64,000 nt of DNA, taken from assembly GCA_031769625.1 (NCBI GenBank), contig JAUIMM010000178.1:25539501-25603500 (forward strand), written 5' to 3'. Within the stretch, counting starts at the first letter, position 1; every line of letters starts with the position of its first letter. The stretch comes from Taudactylus pleione (lineage: Eukaryota > Chordata > Amphibia > Anura > Myobatrachidae). Below the pieces are notes generated by a model. That model saw only the letters and a list, made by a program, of their open reading frames with translations, made no database searches and was not told where the DNA came from. Positions 31,641-43,457 of the stretch are shown in pieces. A program made the translations under genes and the position numbers.

Positions 31641-32439
31641 TTTACTCTACTGTTCTCGCCTTTGGGCCCATCATCCTCTGTATGCTTTTAACTAATTAGA
31701 TAATAATCAGCTGACTTATTGCCAGATCTATTAAAATTATATTTGGAGAAGGAAGGTAGAATTCATGTGCGGTATATCCATCAAACATAGGCTTTTTTGT
31801 TGGTATTGTGGGAAAACATTTTTTTTTTTTAAAGGCAATATTCAGCTCCTTTTGTGCTGTCACATTAAGAGATTTCTTCAATTATTTCTTCCCTAAATAA
31901 AGATTTTACTCAATGGGGAAAATGTGCTAAAAGTGCATATTTTTTGGTGGTGTGGATTGAAGGGATTTACAAAAGGCCCAACCACATATAATTAAAATGT
32001 CATATTTTTAAACTGCATGGTTTGAAACTATCATCCCAATGTTATATTTTTATTTTTAAAAAAAACTAACAAATTCCCCCAGTCTCTCACAGGTCTGCCT
32101 TCTCGGAGATCAGGTCAGGGAATAGCCTGCTTTTAGACTCTGTATTGTCCGCAGTGGCCGGCAGTACCTATATGATGTCACGTGGCGTGATGTCACATGA
32201 TGCGGAGGAGGCGCCCAGGACCAGATCCTATACTGCACAGGGAGGGCTTAAATTGCGGGTGCGAAGGTGGAGGTCCAGCAAGGTTTGAGTGGGCAGGGCC
32301 TTGGACGGCGCTGGCAGGCAGGCTGTGGCATGCCACTGTAACAGAATAAAATATTCTGTCTACACTACAGCAGCACAGCTTATCCTGTAGGCCTATTTTG
32401 GTGGGGTGGCCTGGAGCTGCAGCTCCACCCACCTATTTT
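31641..32439. other. unassigned sequence
   Basis: No gene seen. TTTTTAATCCAGCCCTG at its right edge resembles an inverted hAT terminus (CAGGGCTGGATTA). Confidence 0.35.
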
Positions 32440-33105
32440 TAATCCAGCCCTGAGTACTACTAATGCCAGCATATGCACATGGGCGCTAATGCATATAAAA
32501 ATGCAAATGTCACCACTGCCCCCAGCAGTAGTCCTCCCCCCAGTAGTAGTACCCCCCCAGTAAAGGTCCCCCCAATGCAGTGCCCCCAGCAGTAGCCCCT
32601 CCAATAATAGTCCCTAGTAGAAGCCCACCCAGTAGTGCCCCCAGTAGTGGTGCCACCCCCACCCCTCCGATGCAGTGCAGATACAAACATGTAAAAAAAA
32701 TTTAAATAAATACACTTACCTGAACCCACACTCCGGCCACAGCTTCCGCCAACGCACGTCAGTCCTAATGGGCTGGCACGCTCTGCATTATGGGAGAGAC
32801 GTCATGCAAGAGCTGGAAGGAGGAGCTCATGAGAGTCTGTCTGACTCTCATTGGCTGCTGATTAGCACACACATCGCCACTGTGAGGCGGCGATGTGTGT
32901 GCAGCAGCCATCCTCAAACCTGGCCGCAGCTCGCTTAATGACGTCATGACGCGGCCACGTCTTTACATCATCACGCAATGATGCGGCCGCGGCAAGAGGT
33001 GAACCCAGTTGGGTAAGCCTGCACTTTCCCAGACAGGCCCATCTGGCCATCGGCCCTTCTGGCATTTGCCAAAAGTGCCCGATGGCCAGTCCGGCCCTGC
33101 CCACA
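32440..33105. repeat. CAGTAGTAG-type repeat element
   Basis: 32515-32660 carries CCCCAGTAGTAG repeats related to 34990-36290. Then ACTTACCTGAACCC, GGGAGAGACGTCATG and GAGAGTCTGTCTGACTCTC follow as in 36310-36510, so both belong to one family. The right part ends CCAGTCCGGCCCTG, a hAT-like terminus. Confidence 0.55.
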
Positions 33106-33574
33106 GGCGACATCGCCAATCCAAGCATCTGTGTGCACAGACACAGCATCGGTCACAGATCTTTCGATTATTTATATTCTGAGTAAGTTTATGGTCCCGC
33201 AAAATGGTTGCGGGAACTGAGACGCTGGAGCCATATGTCTCACGTACTGTATTGCAGATGCAGGTAGAGGCATGCCCCGAAAATGGTCATGACACGCCCG
33301 CTTTCTCTGCTACCACACCCTGTTACCACCCCCAAATAGGCCTGACCTTTCAATCACTGCGAGTAATGAGCTGCTACAAGCGACTACGGTAGCGTACCTT
33401 GAGACATGCACAGGGCAATTTAAACGCATGCACAGAATGCCGATAATTGCTCAACTGCAAAAACATCGGCATAGCATACATCTCTGGATCAGGTCCCATG
33501 TCACTTATAGTGCCACACGTGTTGCCTCTATAATATATGAGGAAATAGTGCCCCCAATCTCATAATCAATAATA
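33106..33574. other. unassigned sequence
   Basis: No coding or repeat feature recognised. Confidence 0.35.
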
Positions 33575-33582
33575 ATCCTGCC

Positions 33583-34018
33583 CAGCAGCAGCTCCTACCC
33601 TCTTAACTGAGACGGGCTGCTGCTGCTGCTGGTCTGGCCATGGCCGGCCGGGTCCCAACGCCTGAACAATGAATCTAGCAGGTGCCGGCACATGTGCATG
33701 AGTGGCACCGCGCATGCACATATTAACAGCTTCTAGGAGCTGCATTGGTTGCAGCCCCGAGAAGCCGTGTAGGGCTGCCCAAAAGGCAGAGCAGCAGCTT
33801 CCACTGGAAGCCACTCTCTGATAATCAGAGCCTGGACTAGCAGTCCCAGGAGGAGAAGACAACTCCGCCTGGGGCTGCCTGTCCTTTGCATGACTGGCAG
33901 ATGGCGCTTCAAGTCACAGTGTAGCCAGTGCAGTCACGGACTACAACTGGCTCACTGAAGTAGCAAATTTTACTGGAGGTGCTGCAGCCCCGCAGCCCCT
34001 AGGTAAAATCCGCCACTG
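33583..34018. mobile_element. small hAT element, ATCCTGCC duplication
   Basis: Right end TAAAATCCGCCACTG (inverted CAGTGGCGGATTTTA), left end CAGCAGCAGCTCCTACC. The 8-bp duplication ATCCTGCC is perfect at 33575-33582 and 34019-34026. The termini are only roughly matched, so the assignment rests mainly on the duplication and the right end. Confidence 0.75.
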
Positions 34019-34036
34019 ATCCTGCCCCTGTCCTTA

Positions 34037-34633
34037 TCTTATATATAAAATTAATTGGTGTGTTTATTTGTCTGCTCGGTTATGCATTCGGACACCCCTG
34101 CACTGATTGGGATGAAACCAACGTGAGGTGGTTCAGTTGGATCCTGGCCAGGTTTTAGAGGGGTTAGGGTAAGGTTCAGCGTACACCAATGGGTCGGGCC
34201 TCCCGTTGGTGTACGCTGGGCAGAACTTTGACCTGAAGAGCCTGTTCTGAGCCTTCCACTGGATGGATTTGGATGAAAACTTCACATAGTGGTAACATTG
34301 GTTCCCAGAAGACATACTGTACAAGGGGTTTGAGGTCCCGGTCGGACCTCCCGCTGCTGTATTCAGGGCAGAACTTTGACTTCAGGAACCTGTTCTGGGC
34401 CTTCCACTAGATGGATTTGGATGAAAACTTCGTAGAGGGGTGGCAATTGGTCTAGGATGCCCAATGGAGTGGATGAGGTCTCGGTCGGACCTCACAGCGG
34501 AGTGCGTCAGGAAGAACTTTGACCCAGGGAGTCTGTTCTGGGCTTTCTATTAGATGGATTTGTACAACATCACATAGTAAATCTTAATAACTTGAAGTTT
34601 TAAACCCGGGCAATGCTGGGCACTTCAGTTAGT
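34037..34633 (+). mobile_element. non-autonomous Helitron-like element
   Basis: Begins TCTTATATATAAAATTAATT directly after an A, as Helitrons do (5'-TC). It ends with a short hairpin CCCGGGCAATGCTGGG, 12 nt of spacer and TTAGT, close to the CTRRT end. No inverted repeats or target duplication. Inside, a unit of about 145-150 bp recurs roughly three times (GCAGAACTTTGAC, GTTCTGGGCCTTCCA, ATGGATTTGGATGAAAACTT). No Rep/helicase coding region. The terminal CT to TT change and the base after it are small departures from consensus. Confidence 0.6.
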
Positions 34634-34879
34634 AGTAAATAATAATATTGCCTCCATTGCTAGAAATAATAATAATAATATTGTTCCCACTGATTGAAAA
34701 ATAGCATTTTCCCCTTGATAGAATAAATAGTAATATTTCTATATCTTGATGGCTGTGCTAAACATGTCTTCTATCCTGCTATACTACTGCACCATGTCTC
34801 TCCCAGGGCTGTTGAGCCGATGTAGTTATCCATGGATACTATGCTAAGTTATAAGTAAGATTTGAAATGTATGAACCAT
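34634..34879. other. unassigned AT-rich sequence with (AAT)n
   Basis: Short (AATAAT)n run at about 34668-34682; otherwise nothing recognised. Confidence 0.4.
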
Positions 34880-34887
34880 AGCTGAAC

Positions 34888-36669
34888 AGTGGCATAACTA
34901 GGGTATTTGGAGCCCAGGGCAAGATAAAAAATGGAGCCTGCTTCCCCCCACAAGCATGTGCGTTTCTCATCACTCTGGGAGCATTCCTTTTGATTTAATA
35001 ACCCCAGTAGTAGTGCCCCTCTTGCAATGCCCACTGTAGTAGTGCCCCTTATGCAATGTCCCCAGTAGCAGAGCCCCTTATGCAGTGCCCCCTGTAGTAG
35101 TACAGTGCCCCCAGTAGTGCCCCTTATACAGTGCTCCCAGTAGTGCCCCTTATTCAGTGCCCCCAGTAGTGTCCCTTATACAGTGCTACAAGTATTGCAC
35201 CTTTATACAGTGCCCTCAGTAGTGCCCCTCATGCAGTGTTCCCAGTAGTGCACTTTATGTAGTGCCCCCAGTAGTGCCAGTTATACAGTGCCTCCAGTAG
35301 TGCCTCTTATAGACTGCCTCCAGTAGTGGTTCTCTATGCAATGCCCCCAGTAGTGGTCCTCTATGCAATGCCCCCAGTAATGCCCCTTATATAGTCCCCC
35401 TAGTAGTGGTCCCCCCTCTGCAGTGCCCCTTATAAAGTGCCCCCAGTAGTGGTCCCCCCTATACAGTGCCCCCAGTAGTGGTCCCCCCATGCAGTGCCCC
35501 TTATACAGTGCCCCCAGTAGTGGTCCCCTCTATGCAGTGCCCCTTATACAGTGCTCCCAGTAATGCCACTTATTCAGTGCCCCCAGTAGTTGTCGCCCCC
35601 TATGCAGTGCCCCTTATACAGTGCCCCCAGTAGTGGTCCCTTCTATGCAGTGCCCCTTATACAGTGCCCCCAGTAGTGGTCCCCTCTATGCAGTGCCCCT
35701 TATACAGTGTCCCCATTAGTGGTCTCCCCTATGCAATGCCCCTTATACAGTGCCCCCAGTAGTGCCCCTTATACAGTACCCTCAGTAGTGCACTCTTATA
35801 CACTGCCCCCAGTAGTGCCCCTTATGCAGTGCCACTTATACAGTGCCCCTTATGCAGTGCCCCCAGTAGTAGCCCCCCTATGCAGTTCCCCTTATACAAT
35901 GCCCCCAGTAGTGGTCCCCCTATACAGTGCCCCCAGTAGTGGTCCCCCCTATGCAGTGCCCCTTATGCAATGCCCCCAATAGTGTTTCCTCTTCTACAGT
36001 GCCCCCAGTAGTGGTCCCCCCTATGCAGTGCCCCTTATACAATGCCCCCAGTAGTGGTCCCCCTATACAGTGCCCCCAGTAGTGATCCCCCCTATGCAGT
36101 GCCCTTATACAATGCCCCCAGTAGTGCTCCTGCTTATACAGTGTCCCCAGTAGAGGTCCTGCTTATACAGTGCCCCCAGTAGTGGTCCCCCTATGCAGTG
36201 TCCCTTATACAGTGTCCCCAGTAGTGGTTCCTCTTATATAGTGCCCTCAGTAGTGGTCCCCGTATGCAGTACCCCTTATATATATTGAACAGACATAGAA
36301 AAAAAAACACTTACCTGAATCCCAACTCCTGCCCCTGCCATCGTCCACTCCTCTGTCCTCCCGCTCGGCACTATGGGAGAGACGTCATGACGTCTGATGT
36401 CTCTTCATTCACCCACTGCGGGAGCCAGAAGGCGTAGCTCCAGCCCGGCTCTGACTGTGGGTGCAGCAGCCAATGAGAGTCTGTCTGACTCTCATTGGCT
36501 GCTAGAACAAACACATTGCCGCGGCGCCGGTGGCGATGTGTTTGTTACTGTGTAGTACGGACCATACTACACTGACTCGAAACTGCTGTCGACTGCGCCC
36601 CCCTCCGCGCCTCCGATCAGACGGTGCCTAGGGCCCGTGCCCTTCTCGACCCACCCTAGATACGCCACT
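34888..36669. mobile_element. hAT-like element filled with CAGTAGTG minisatellite
   Basis: Ends AGTGGCATAACTAGGG and CCTAGATACGCCACT, flanked by AGCTGAAC and GGTTGAAC (6 of 8 positions match). From about 34990 to 36280 it holds irregular units of GTGCCCCTTATACAGTGCCC, CCAGTAGTGGTCCCCCC and TATGCAGT. The right part has the hairpin CAGCCAATGAGAGTC / GACTCTCATTGGCTG near 36467-36502. Frames here are repeat artefacts. Confidence 0.7.
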
Positions 36670-36677
36670 GGTTGAAC

Positions 36678-37435
36678 TTGTGGGTAAAGTTTCAGGAATT
36701 ATTCTAAAACTAAATGTTAACTTGAATGGGTCATTGCCACATCTGTTATAGTCTGACCACACAGCACTGTTTTCTCTTCTTACTGGATTCAGGCTTAGCA
36801 GAGCCTTTATGAAATCCCCATTCATGCTTATTTTGAATACACTATTTGCCAGGTCCTCAGTGGTTGCACTGGTCCCACAATGCTCTGTTCACTCAAAATT
36901 CCTGCATAATTGGGAATCGGTAAAGGCACTGAGACCAGCTTTGCTTAAAACTGTGAGAGAGGAGAACAAGGCCCATTATATATAAGCTAGGCTAATCAGA
37001 TGTGGCAACAAAACAACTTTAATGTCTACATTTTTGGGAATTTAGTTTTCCCTCAGGACAGTGAAAACATACTGTCTCGTTGAACAGTCCACTAAGACAA
37101 TGGAATAGGCAATATCGCTATTCCCAAAATACCTGGTGAGGCGGGTGTTAGGTTAATAATAATAATGTTAATTCTAGAATGCCTGTCATGCCCATTTTTA
37201 CATTTTTTTTATTGGGATATGTGCAGTGCTTCAAGACCACTGCGGATTTATGGTGGGTTTGCTGCAGGTTAGAGGTTTAGAAACTGATAAGGATCGATCA
37301 TTGGTTCATTTTAGTAGAGCAAACTGACCTTTAATAAATTCCTTATATTTAAAGCACAACCCGCCATCAAGCCATGGTGACGCCCAACGGTCTGCAAATC
37401 CTGCATTATCGATGTTTAGTAAATTTAACCCTAAA
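36678..37435. other. unassigned sequence
   Basis: No gene or known element recognised. Confidence 0.35.
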
Positions 37436-37624
37436 AGGTATATTTACTAATCAGTGGATTGTCAAAGACACAGATTATCTTTGACTTTGACAGATAGATT
37501 TATTATGGCAATATATTTAAAATGCTAATTGCTTAATATTTATTCTATTGCACTTTAAACCTATTAATCAAAGCCGCTGATTAACGGAAGCCTTGCCAAA
37601 CCATTCATTAGTAAATACACTCCT
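37436..37624. mobile_element. short MITE, GGTATATTTACTAA ends
   Basis: Left GGTATATTTACTAATCAG, right inverted CATTAGTAAATACACTCC, with TCAGTGGATT / AAGCCGCTGATTAA arms. About 190 bp. Confidence 0.6.
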
Positions 37625-37860
37625 AATGGTGCATACACACGGGACGACCATCAGCGATAATGATATCGCTGAACGATCTCCCGGGTGTGCTGGATGATCG
37701 ATATTGATCATCCAGCACACCACCAACCCACCAATGACGGCCAACGATCGCAGGTCCCTATAGTAACCTGGTCGATATCGACCAGGTTGGCCTGCATGCA
37801 TGGGCAATGAACGATATCGTTATCGTCCATGCGTGCCCACGCATCGCAGGTCGTTGGTGG
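37625..37860. repeat. palindrome-rich foldback sequence
   Basis: Several near-perfect palindromes occur in series: GCGATAATGATATCGC, GGATGATCGATATTGATCAT, AACCTGGTCGATATCGACCA, and ATGGGCAATGAACGATATCG. Similar in style to 3727-3848. No coding capacity. Confidence 0.5.
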
Positions 37861-39057
37861 GTTGTAAGGGACCAAAAATGTACGATATGAATGATAAAGA
37901 TATGCATCTTAAGAGAGATTTGATGTGTATGAATATCGTTAGTTTTGGATTACATGTTCTAAATCTGGAGTCCAAGATGCAATGCTGAGCAGACTAGAGT
38001 GGTCTTCATAAGTTTTAGATATACGAGCTGTATATAAAGTAAGCAGTTAGATATAGGAGAGGTTCTCCCCACAATATTATACATGTGATCATGAGTAGCT
38101 TTTATCCTACTCTACTTATTTTATGCCAGATTGACTAATAGTTGTGCATCATAATTAATAGCCTTATCAACCAGTCACACACACCTATTACACCAATTTC
38201 ATAAGCAGTGTGATATTATAAAAGTTTTTTATTTAACTACATGTCAAATCTTTGATTCACATTTTTTGCCTCCCATTAGTTAGTCCCTGGACCAGTACTT
38301 CACATTGAAACCTAAAACTATAATGACATTTTAAATGCCTATAGCCAAATAGCCTCCTAATGGTCTATACCAGCTTGGTAGGTCACCTTCACTTTAAGGT
38401 TGCACCACAGTTTTTAGTTTACTGTGTATAATGTTAAGGGACCTATTCATCATCACTAAAACGGGAAATGCTAGTTTCTGCATATTTAAGGTCACGGTTC
38501 ATTCATCATCAGGGGTCAGATAGGGCCACCTAATATTCAGCAAACTCCAAAAGCTTACAGTTTTCAGAGTCTGTCTGCGAGAACAAACGCCATCTTCAGA
38601 TGGCGCTTGTTCTCAGAGCCCTGCTCCTTCCTATGGGAAGGAGTTCCAGGGATGCGAAGAGGGATCCGAGCGGAATGCTGTGCCGCCTCCTCACTGCCTG
38701 CGCAGCTTTTTGGAACAGCTGTCCCCACACTGGAGCAATAATGCATTGCTCCGATGATAATAATCCCCCGCAGCGAGGACGATACGACCGCAGATCATGA
38801 GTAGACCTCTGAGTGTGTGTGTACTTTTCTGAGGCTACAAGGTGTTGGAGCACTTCTATTTATACCCAGACAACATAATAGTTGCCACATTGCTCCATGT
38901 CTACGTGCATTATTTTAATTTACTTAATCTTTGATGAATTGTGTTAACCACAACACTCAAAATGAAACTTGCTAAATATAGTCACTTACAATTGCCTGTG
39001 TTGATTGAAAAATTGACCACACACTTAACAAATAATTGTGTTCCTTTCCCTTTTAGG
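37861..39057. other. unassigned sequence
   Basis: Mostly ordinary AT-rich sequence. Just before 39058, TTCCTTTCCCTTTTAG forms a good splice-acceptor-like stretch for the Harbinger fragment. Confidence 0.35.
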
Positions 39058-39200
39058 CATAGCCTTTCTACTATTGACTCTTCCACCCAGACACAGACCA
39101 AGAATACACATACTGTACAATGCTGCATAAGCCTCAAAAAGGTTGATATTGAGCGGACGTTTGAGGTTCTTAAAACCAGATTTCAGTTGCTTCACTGATC
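39058..39200 (+). pseudogene. PIF/Harbinger transposase scrap
   Basis: One frame reads HILYNAA and the next, after a shift, IERTFEVLKTRFQLLH. In PIF/Harbinger nucleases (and the host gene HARBI1) the C-terminal block reads YNxAHxxxRxxIERTFGxLKxRFxCLH, with the glutamate as the third catalytic acid. Both halves fit. The rest of the DDE domain was not recognised, so it is a short remnant. It could have belonged to the element that once moved the GGGCCTGATTCAG MITEs; that link is inference. Confidence 0.6.
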
Positions 39201-39554
39201 TGGATAATTGTTCTTTCAGACGGTGAGACTCCTAGAGATGTGTCCTCATACACTATGGCTTCAGTCGTGCCAAACAGATCCTCTCGACATGCCAGGTCCA
39301 GTGCGACTCGGCTCTAAATGTGCATCTTATTCGCAGGAATGGAAGCGACAAAAATACTTTCTAAAATGCAGTGATCAAATTAATGTGCGTCATTTGTACA
39401 TCTGTGTGCGAATGAGTCTGAATCTGCATATAAAGTTACAATGTAGCAGCTGTGGCTTTTCTCACAAGTTTCATTGTGCTTCATCTGTGTCTATGTGTAT
39501 TTTTAAAACTACTTGTGCAGTCAAAGTTGCAGCCCAGTGTCTGTAGTACACTGT

Positions 39555-40049
39555 GGGCCTGATTCAGAGACGGATGCTCTGAAAGAGCGCTCGCTCTGAA
39601 TCAGGGCTCTTTTTTTTTTGTGCGGCCTCCTGGCCGCTCGCATAGCTGTGGGTGACCACCCACAGCTATTGTGAGCGGCAAGGATGATGGTCGTGATGGT
39701 CAAGACCATCGCGACCATCGGGCTTGCGACGAGACCCTTGCGGTAGGGTCTCGTTGCCGCAAGCCCCAGAGCCGGAAGCTCTCCCACTGACATCACTGGT
39801 GATGTCAGTGGGGCCGCCCACAAACGGCAGGCGTTCGCTTGGGAACGCCTCCGTTTGTGAAGCCGCCCCCCCCACCATGCCTACAAAACGGGGCGAGCTG
39901 TCGATCAACATCGACAGCTGCCCCTTTTGTAGTGAGCCACGGAGCAAGTGCTTTTTGCGCTCGCTCCAAGGCTTGCGCACGTGCGCACTGGCACACCATC
40001 GACCCGCTTGCGAGTGCTATGCGCTTGCGAGCAGGTCTGAATCAGGCCC
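39555..40049. mobile_element. hairpin-chain MITE, copy 5
   Basis: Ends GGGCCTGATTCAG and CTGAATCAGGCCC, flanked by TGT at 39552-39554 and 40050-40052. Opposite orientation to most copies: GCTGTGGGTGACCACCCACA, then GATGGTCAAGACCATC, GAGACCCTTGCGGTAGGGTC, CTGACATCACTGGTGATGTC, GGCGTTCGCTTGGGAACGCC, and GGGCGAGCTGTCGATCAACA with its partner. Confidence 0.88.
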
Positions 40050-40052
40050 TGT

Positions 40053-41375
40053 GAGTGGAGTTTTGCTGTGTCAGAGATGCGAATATGATGACTTTTTTAT
40101 AAAGTATGCTACACCTCTTGAAGTGGCTCGGTCGCGCTGCGCATTTTGTGACGTATGGCATATTGAGGCTAGGTGTATGAGGACACATCTGTACAGACAA
40201 TTACATAATGCTTCAAAGTGATTCACAATTGGAACATCGATTGTACCTTCATACATACCTCCAGACAGAATTTGATTGTGCGCCGGCGGCAGTGTGTTTG
40301 GCACTGTGTATTGCTGACCGAACTCCGGTCAGCGCTACACACGTGGTGCAGCCTGTGTCACAGAGATACAGTGTGCCCGTGGCCCGCATGGTACGCAGCT
40401 GAGGCGCCCTCCAGTATGTGGCGCCCTACTCAGCTGCGTACCATGAGTAATGGTATAACCGGCCAAACCTGGGTGTAAATTTACTAAGAATCATGTCTGT
40501 CTGAGTTTTAAAAACAGTGCGCATTGCAGGGACACGTGTGGGTTTTCCCAATCAAACACACAAATCTACTAAGAATCGTGTTTGAATGAATTATGTTCCC
40601 TGATGGTGCATGAAATCATGTTTGCGAGTGTGCATTCTCAGCCGTATTTGGACTGAAATGAATGTAGTGCCTGTGAGCAGCGTGTTCAGCAGAAGCACTG
40701 TACAGATCAGCGATCGCAGGACCTGTTCCACACATGCGCAGACGCCCCGCCTTCGGATATGCACGTAAACCATTGGGTTTACGTACAGATCTGAATCAGG
40801 CTCAGAGTGCACACAATGGGCTCCATATATAGCTCAGTGTGGAAACAGGGACTTCCCTAGTGATCACTGGGAGACGTCAATTGTCTTCCGTGCATGTCCA
40901 CACTGATAGACCTAGTGTGTGCCAAGTCTAACAGAGGCTTATATGTCTGCCATTGTAAGATACAGTTTACACTGTACCTGTAAGTGCTGGCAGTAGGGTA
41001 GACTCCTTTGCTAAAGGAAAATAAATACATTTGAAAAAATAAAACAAAGAATAATATGAAATAATTCAACTTAATATAGGACAAAAAGTATTTAATATAC
41101 TTATAAAGAGCGCTATATTTGCTATCAAATTCATTTAAATTATGCATATAAGATCAACAATCACATAAAAAAATATAAAAAAATATTTTTCACATATGTA
41201 ACATATTTTAATAAAACTTTATATACTCTATATCACTGCATTAGCCACCTGTCCAGTTTGACGAAAATTAATAAATCGTCTGTAACAATCTGACTCCGAT
41301 ATAGAGAGCTCTATTGTAATCAAATGTCCTGAACTCTAAATCCATGCAGCTTGAACAGAGGGACGTTTGCACTAA
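40053..41375. other. unassigned sequence with a Harbinger-like right end
   Basis: GATCTGAATCAGGCTC at 40788-40803, preceded by the hairpin ACGTAAACC/GGTTTACGT, looks like the right terminus of a GGGCCTGATTCAG-type element. Its left end was not found. The rest is unassigned. Confidence 0.4.
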
Positions 41376-41700
41376 GGGCCTGATTCAGCATGGATCGTTA
41401 TTACGAATGTGTACGCATACGGCCGATTGTTGTATACTGCACATGTGTATGCATCGCAGTGCGCGTGCGTGAGTTAGCATTGCGATTGCTCTGCAATCAC
41501 TCACGCAGATACAAAGCCATCGCAGAGTGAGTGACGTCAGGTCAGCTTTTGGGGGTGGTGACAGGGGAGTGGTCGGGGAAACGCAAGCGTGCCTGTCCGT
41601 TTGAACGCCGTTACTTGGGCGTGCATAATTAGTCACTGCGATGGCATACGCAGCTTGAGTACTCGCTGCGTGCGACGAGGTTAGCAATTTCTGAGTAAGG
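41376..41700 (+). mobile_element. left terminus of a large GGGCCTGATTCAGC element
   Basis: Begins GGGCCTGATTCAGCATGG. Sequence inside (GGGGGTGGTGACAGGGGAGT, GAACGCCGTTACTTGGGCGT) matches the inverted sequence at 44950-45120. The two could be the ends of one element or of two related ones; flanks TAA here and ATA at 45172 do not match. Confidence 0.55.
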
Positions 41701-42003
41701 TTAGACCTGTTGTAATTGTGCGTGAGGGGCCGATGTTACTTAATGTTCCCGATATATACACAGGATTGTGAGGTGTTACGGATGTGAGATAGCGGTAGTA
41801 GGAGGTAGTGGGTGTCTCTATGCTGGCTGTGCGACGGCATTGCGATAGCATTCATTAGCATATTTTCGCAGCAATGTCTGAAGAGGGGTATGTGCACTAC
41901 CTGGGAGACCAGAATAGTATGTAATGCATAGGGATCAGAATCTCTGAGTGAATATAACAGATGAGCCAACTGGGAACCAAAATGCAAGGTGTTCCGGTTG
42001 AAA

Positions 42004-42815
42004 GATCGACAGTAAAAAGGTAGACACAAGATGGTCGATAGCTAATAGGTCTACAGGGACAAAAGGTTGACACGCAAAATGTCGACATGGGTGCATGATG
42101 ACATGGTCAAAAGCCGACAGTGGAGTGATCGACACAAAAATGGTTGACACTATTATTATTTTTTTAGGGTCAGGCACTAGGAGGGGAGCTCAGGCACCTA
42201 CCCCGACAGTTTGGGCAAGGCACCAAGGAAAGCATTAGGGTTAGGATGAAGTTTAGGGTTAGAAAACAAAAATAAATAGTGTCCACCATTCCAATGTAAA
42301 CCTTTTGACCCTGTCAACCTTTTGTACCTGTCGTCCTACATCCATGTCAACCTTTTGTTTATTGACCTTTTGTACCTGTCGACCCTTTGTCCCTGTCAAC
42401 CTATTGACTGTCTACCATTTGGTGTCTATCTAGACATTGGGGGGAATTCAATCAATGCGCTATTGAATAACGACGAGAGGGACTGCCGAAGCTGTTCAAT
42501 ACACTGTACGTTTGGGCGCACTAAGGATTTCTTATCGCACCCCCCTGGGGATGCAAAGAGAAATCCGACCAAAGTGCCGGGTGCGTGGCTGTATTTCTAC
42601 ATAGCGCGGTGCTAACAGCCAAGCGCCCGGCACTTTGGTCAGAGAATGCCGGTTACCGCGCCTTAACACCCTTGTTAAGGCGCGATGACAGTGATAACTG
42701 GCATTCTCTGACCACACAGCGCACTGAATTGAATAGCTCCGGAAGCTCGCTCCCAGCGCTATTCAATTCGCGTTGAATTGAATCACCCTCATTGTCTACC
42801 TTTTTACTGTCGCTC
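42004..42815. mobile_element. foldback element with GACAGTAAAAAGGTAGACA ends
   Basis: Left end GATCGACAGTAAAAAGGTAG and right end, inverted, CTACCTTTTTACTGTCGCTC. The interior repeats phrases such as AAAAGGTTGACA, TGTCGACAT and CCTTTTGTACCTGTCG, forming many alternative hairpins. A MITE (42439-42790) is inserted near its right end. Confidence 0.65.
42439..42790. mobile_element. MITE with AATTCAAT ends
   Basis: Ends GGGGGGAATTCAATC and GAATTGAATCACCCTC, flanked by ATT at 42436-42438 and 42791-42793. Arms include GCCGGGTGCGTGGCTG / CAGCCAAGCGCCCGGC near 42577-42630 and AGAGAATGCCGGTTACCGCG-type pairs. Confidence 0.7.
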
Positions 42816-43457
42816 TAATGAACCACAGCCAGATGAGAGACCTACTGTAGTAAGCACAATAAGCTGAATGTAGGCGCGACGGTCCACCCAGACCACAGAG
42901 GGAAAACTGGGGAATTGTGAAAGACGTATAAGAGTTTGGGCTGTAGGATCATTTTAATTAAGTTATCATGACCAGTGAGAGAGAGAGGAAGCTTACTCTA
43001 CTACTTCATACGAGTCCTCAAGTAATCCATTTGTACATATCCTTAAAGTAATAGGGCCTGAATCACTACGGATCCCTATTCTGTTTATACGCACGCAACT
43101 GCGTTGCTAATATCAGCGGTGCTATTTAAATGTTTGCATTCGCATTGCGATCGCAGCCTGACATAAAGACGCCCAATACCCTTTACTCACATCTGTATAC
43201 TTTAACAACATAGAGAAACAATCGGTAAGATCGAGTAACATTGGACAGTTAGAGAAGCCCAGACCTCACATCGAGTAACATCGGACAGTTAGAGAAGCCC
43301 AGACCTCACATCGAGTACCATCGGACAGTTGGAGAAACCCAGACCTCACATCGAGTAACATCGGACAGTTAGAGAAGCCCAGACCCTACTCAGTTAGAAA
43401 AGCCCAGACCTTACATCGAGTAACATCGGACAGTTAGAGAAGCCCAGACCTTACTCA

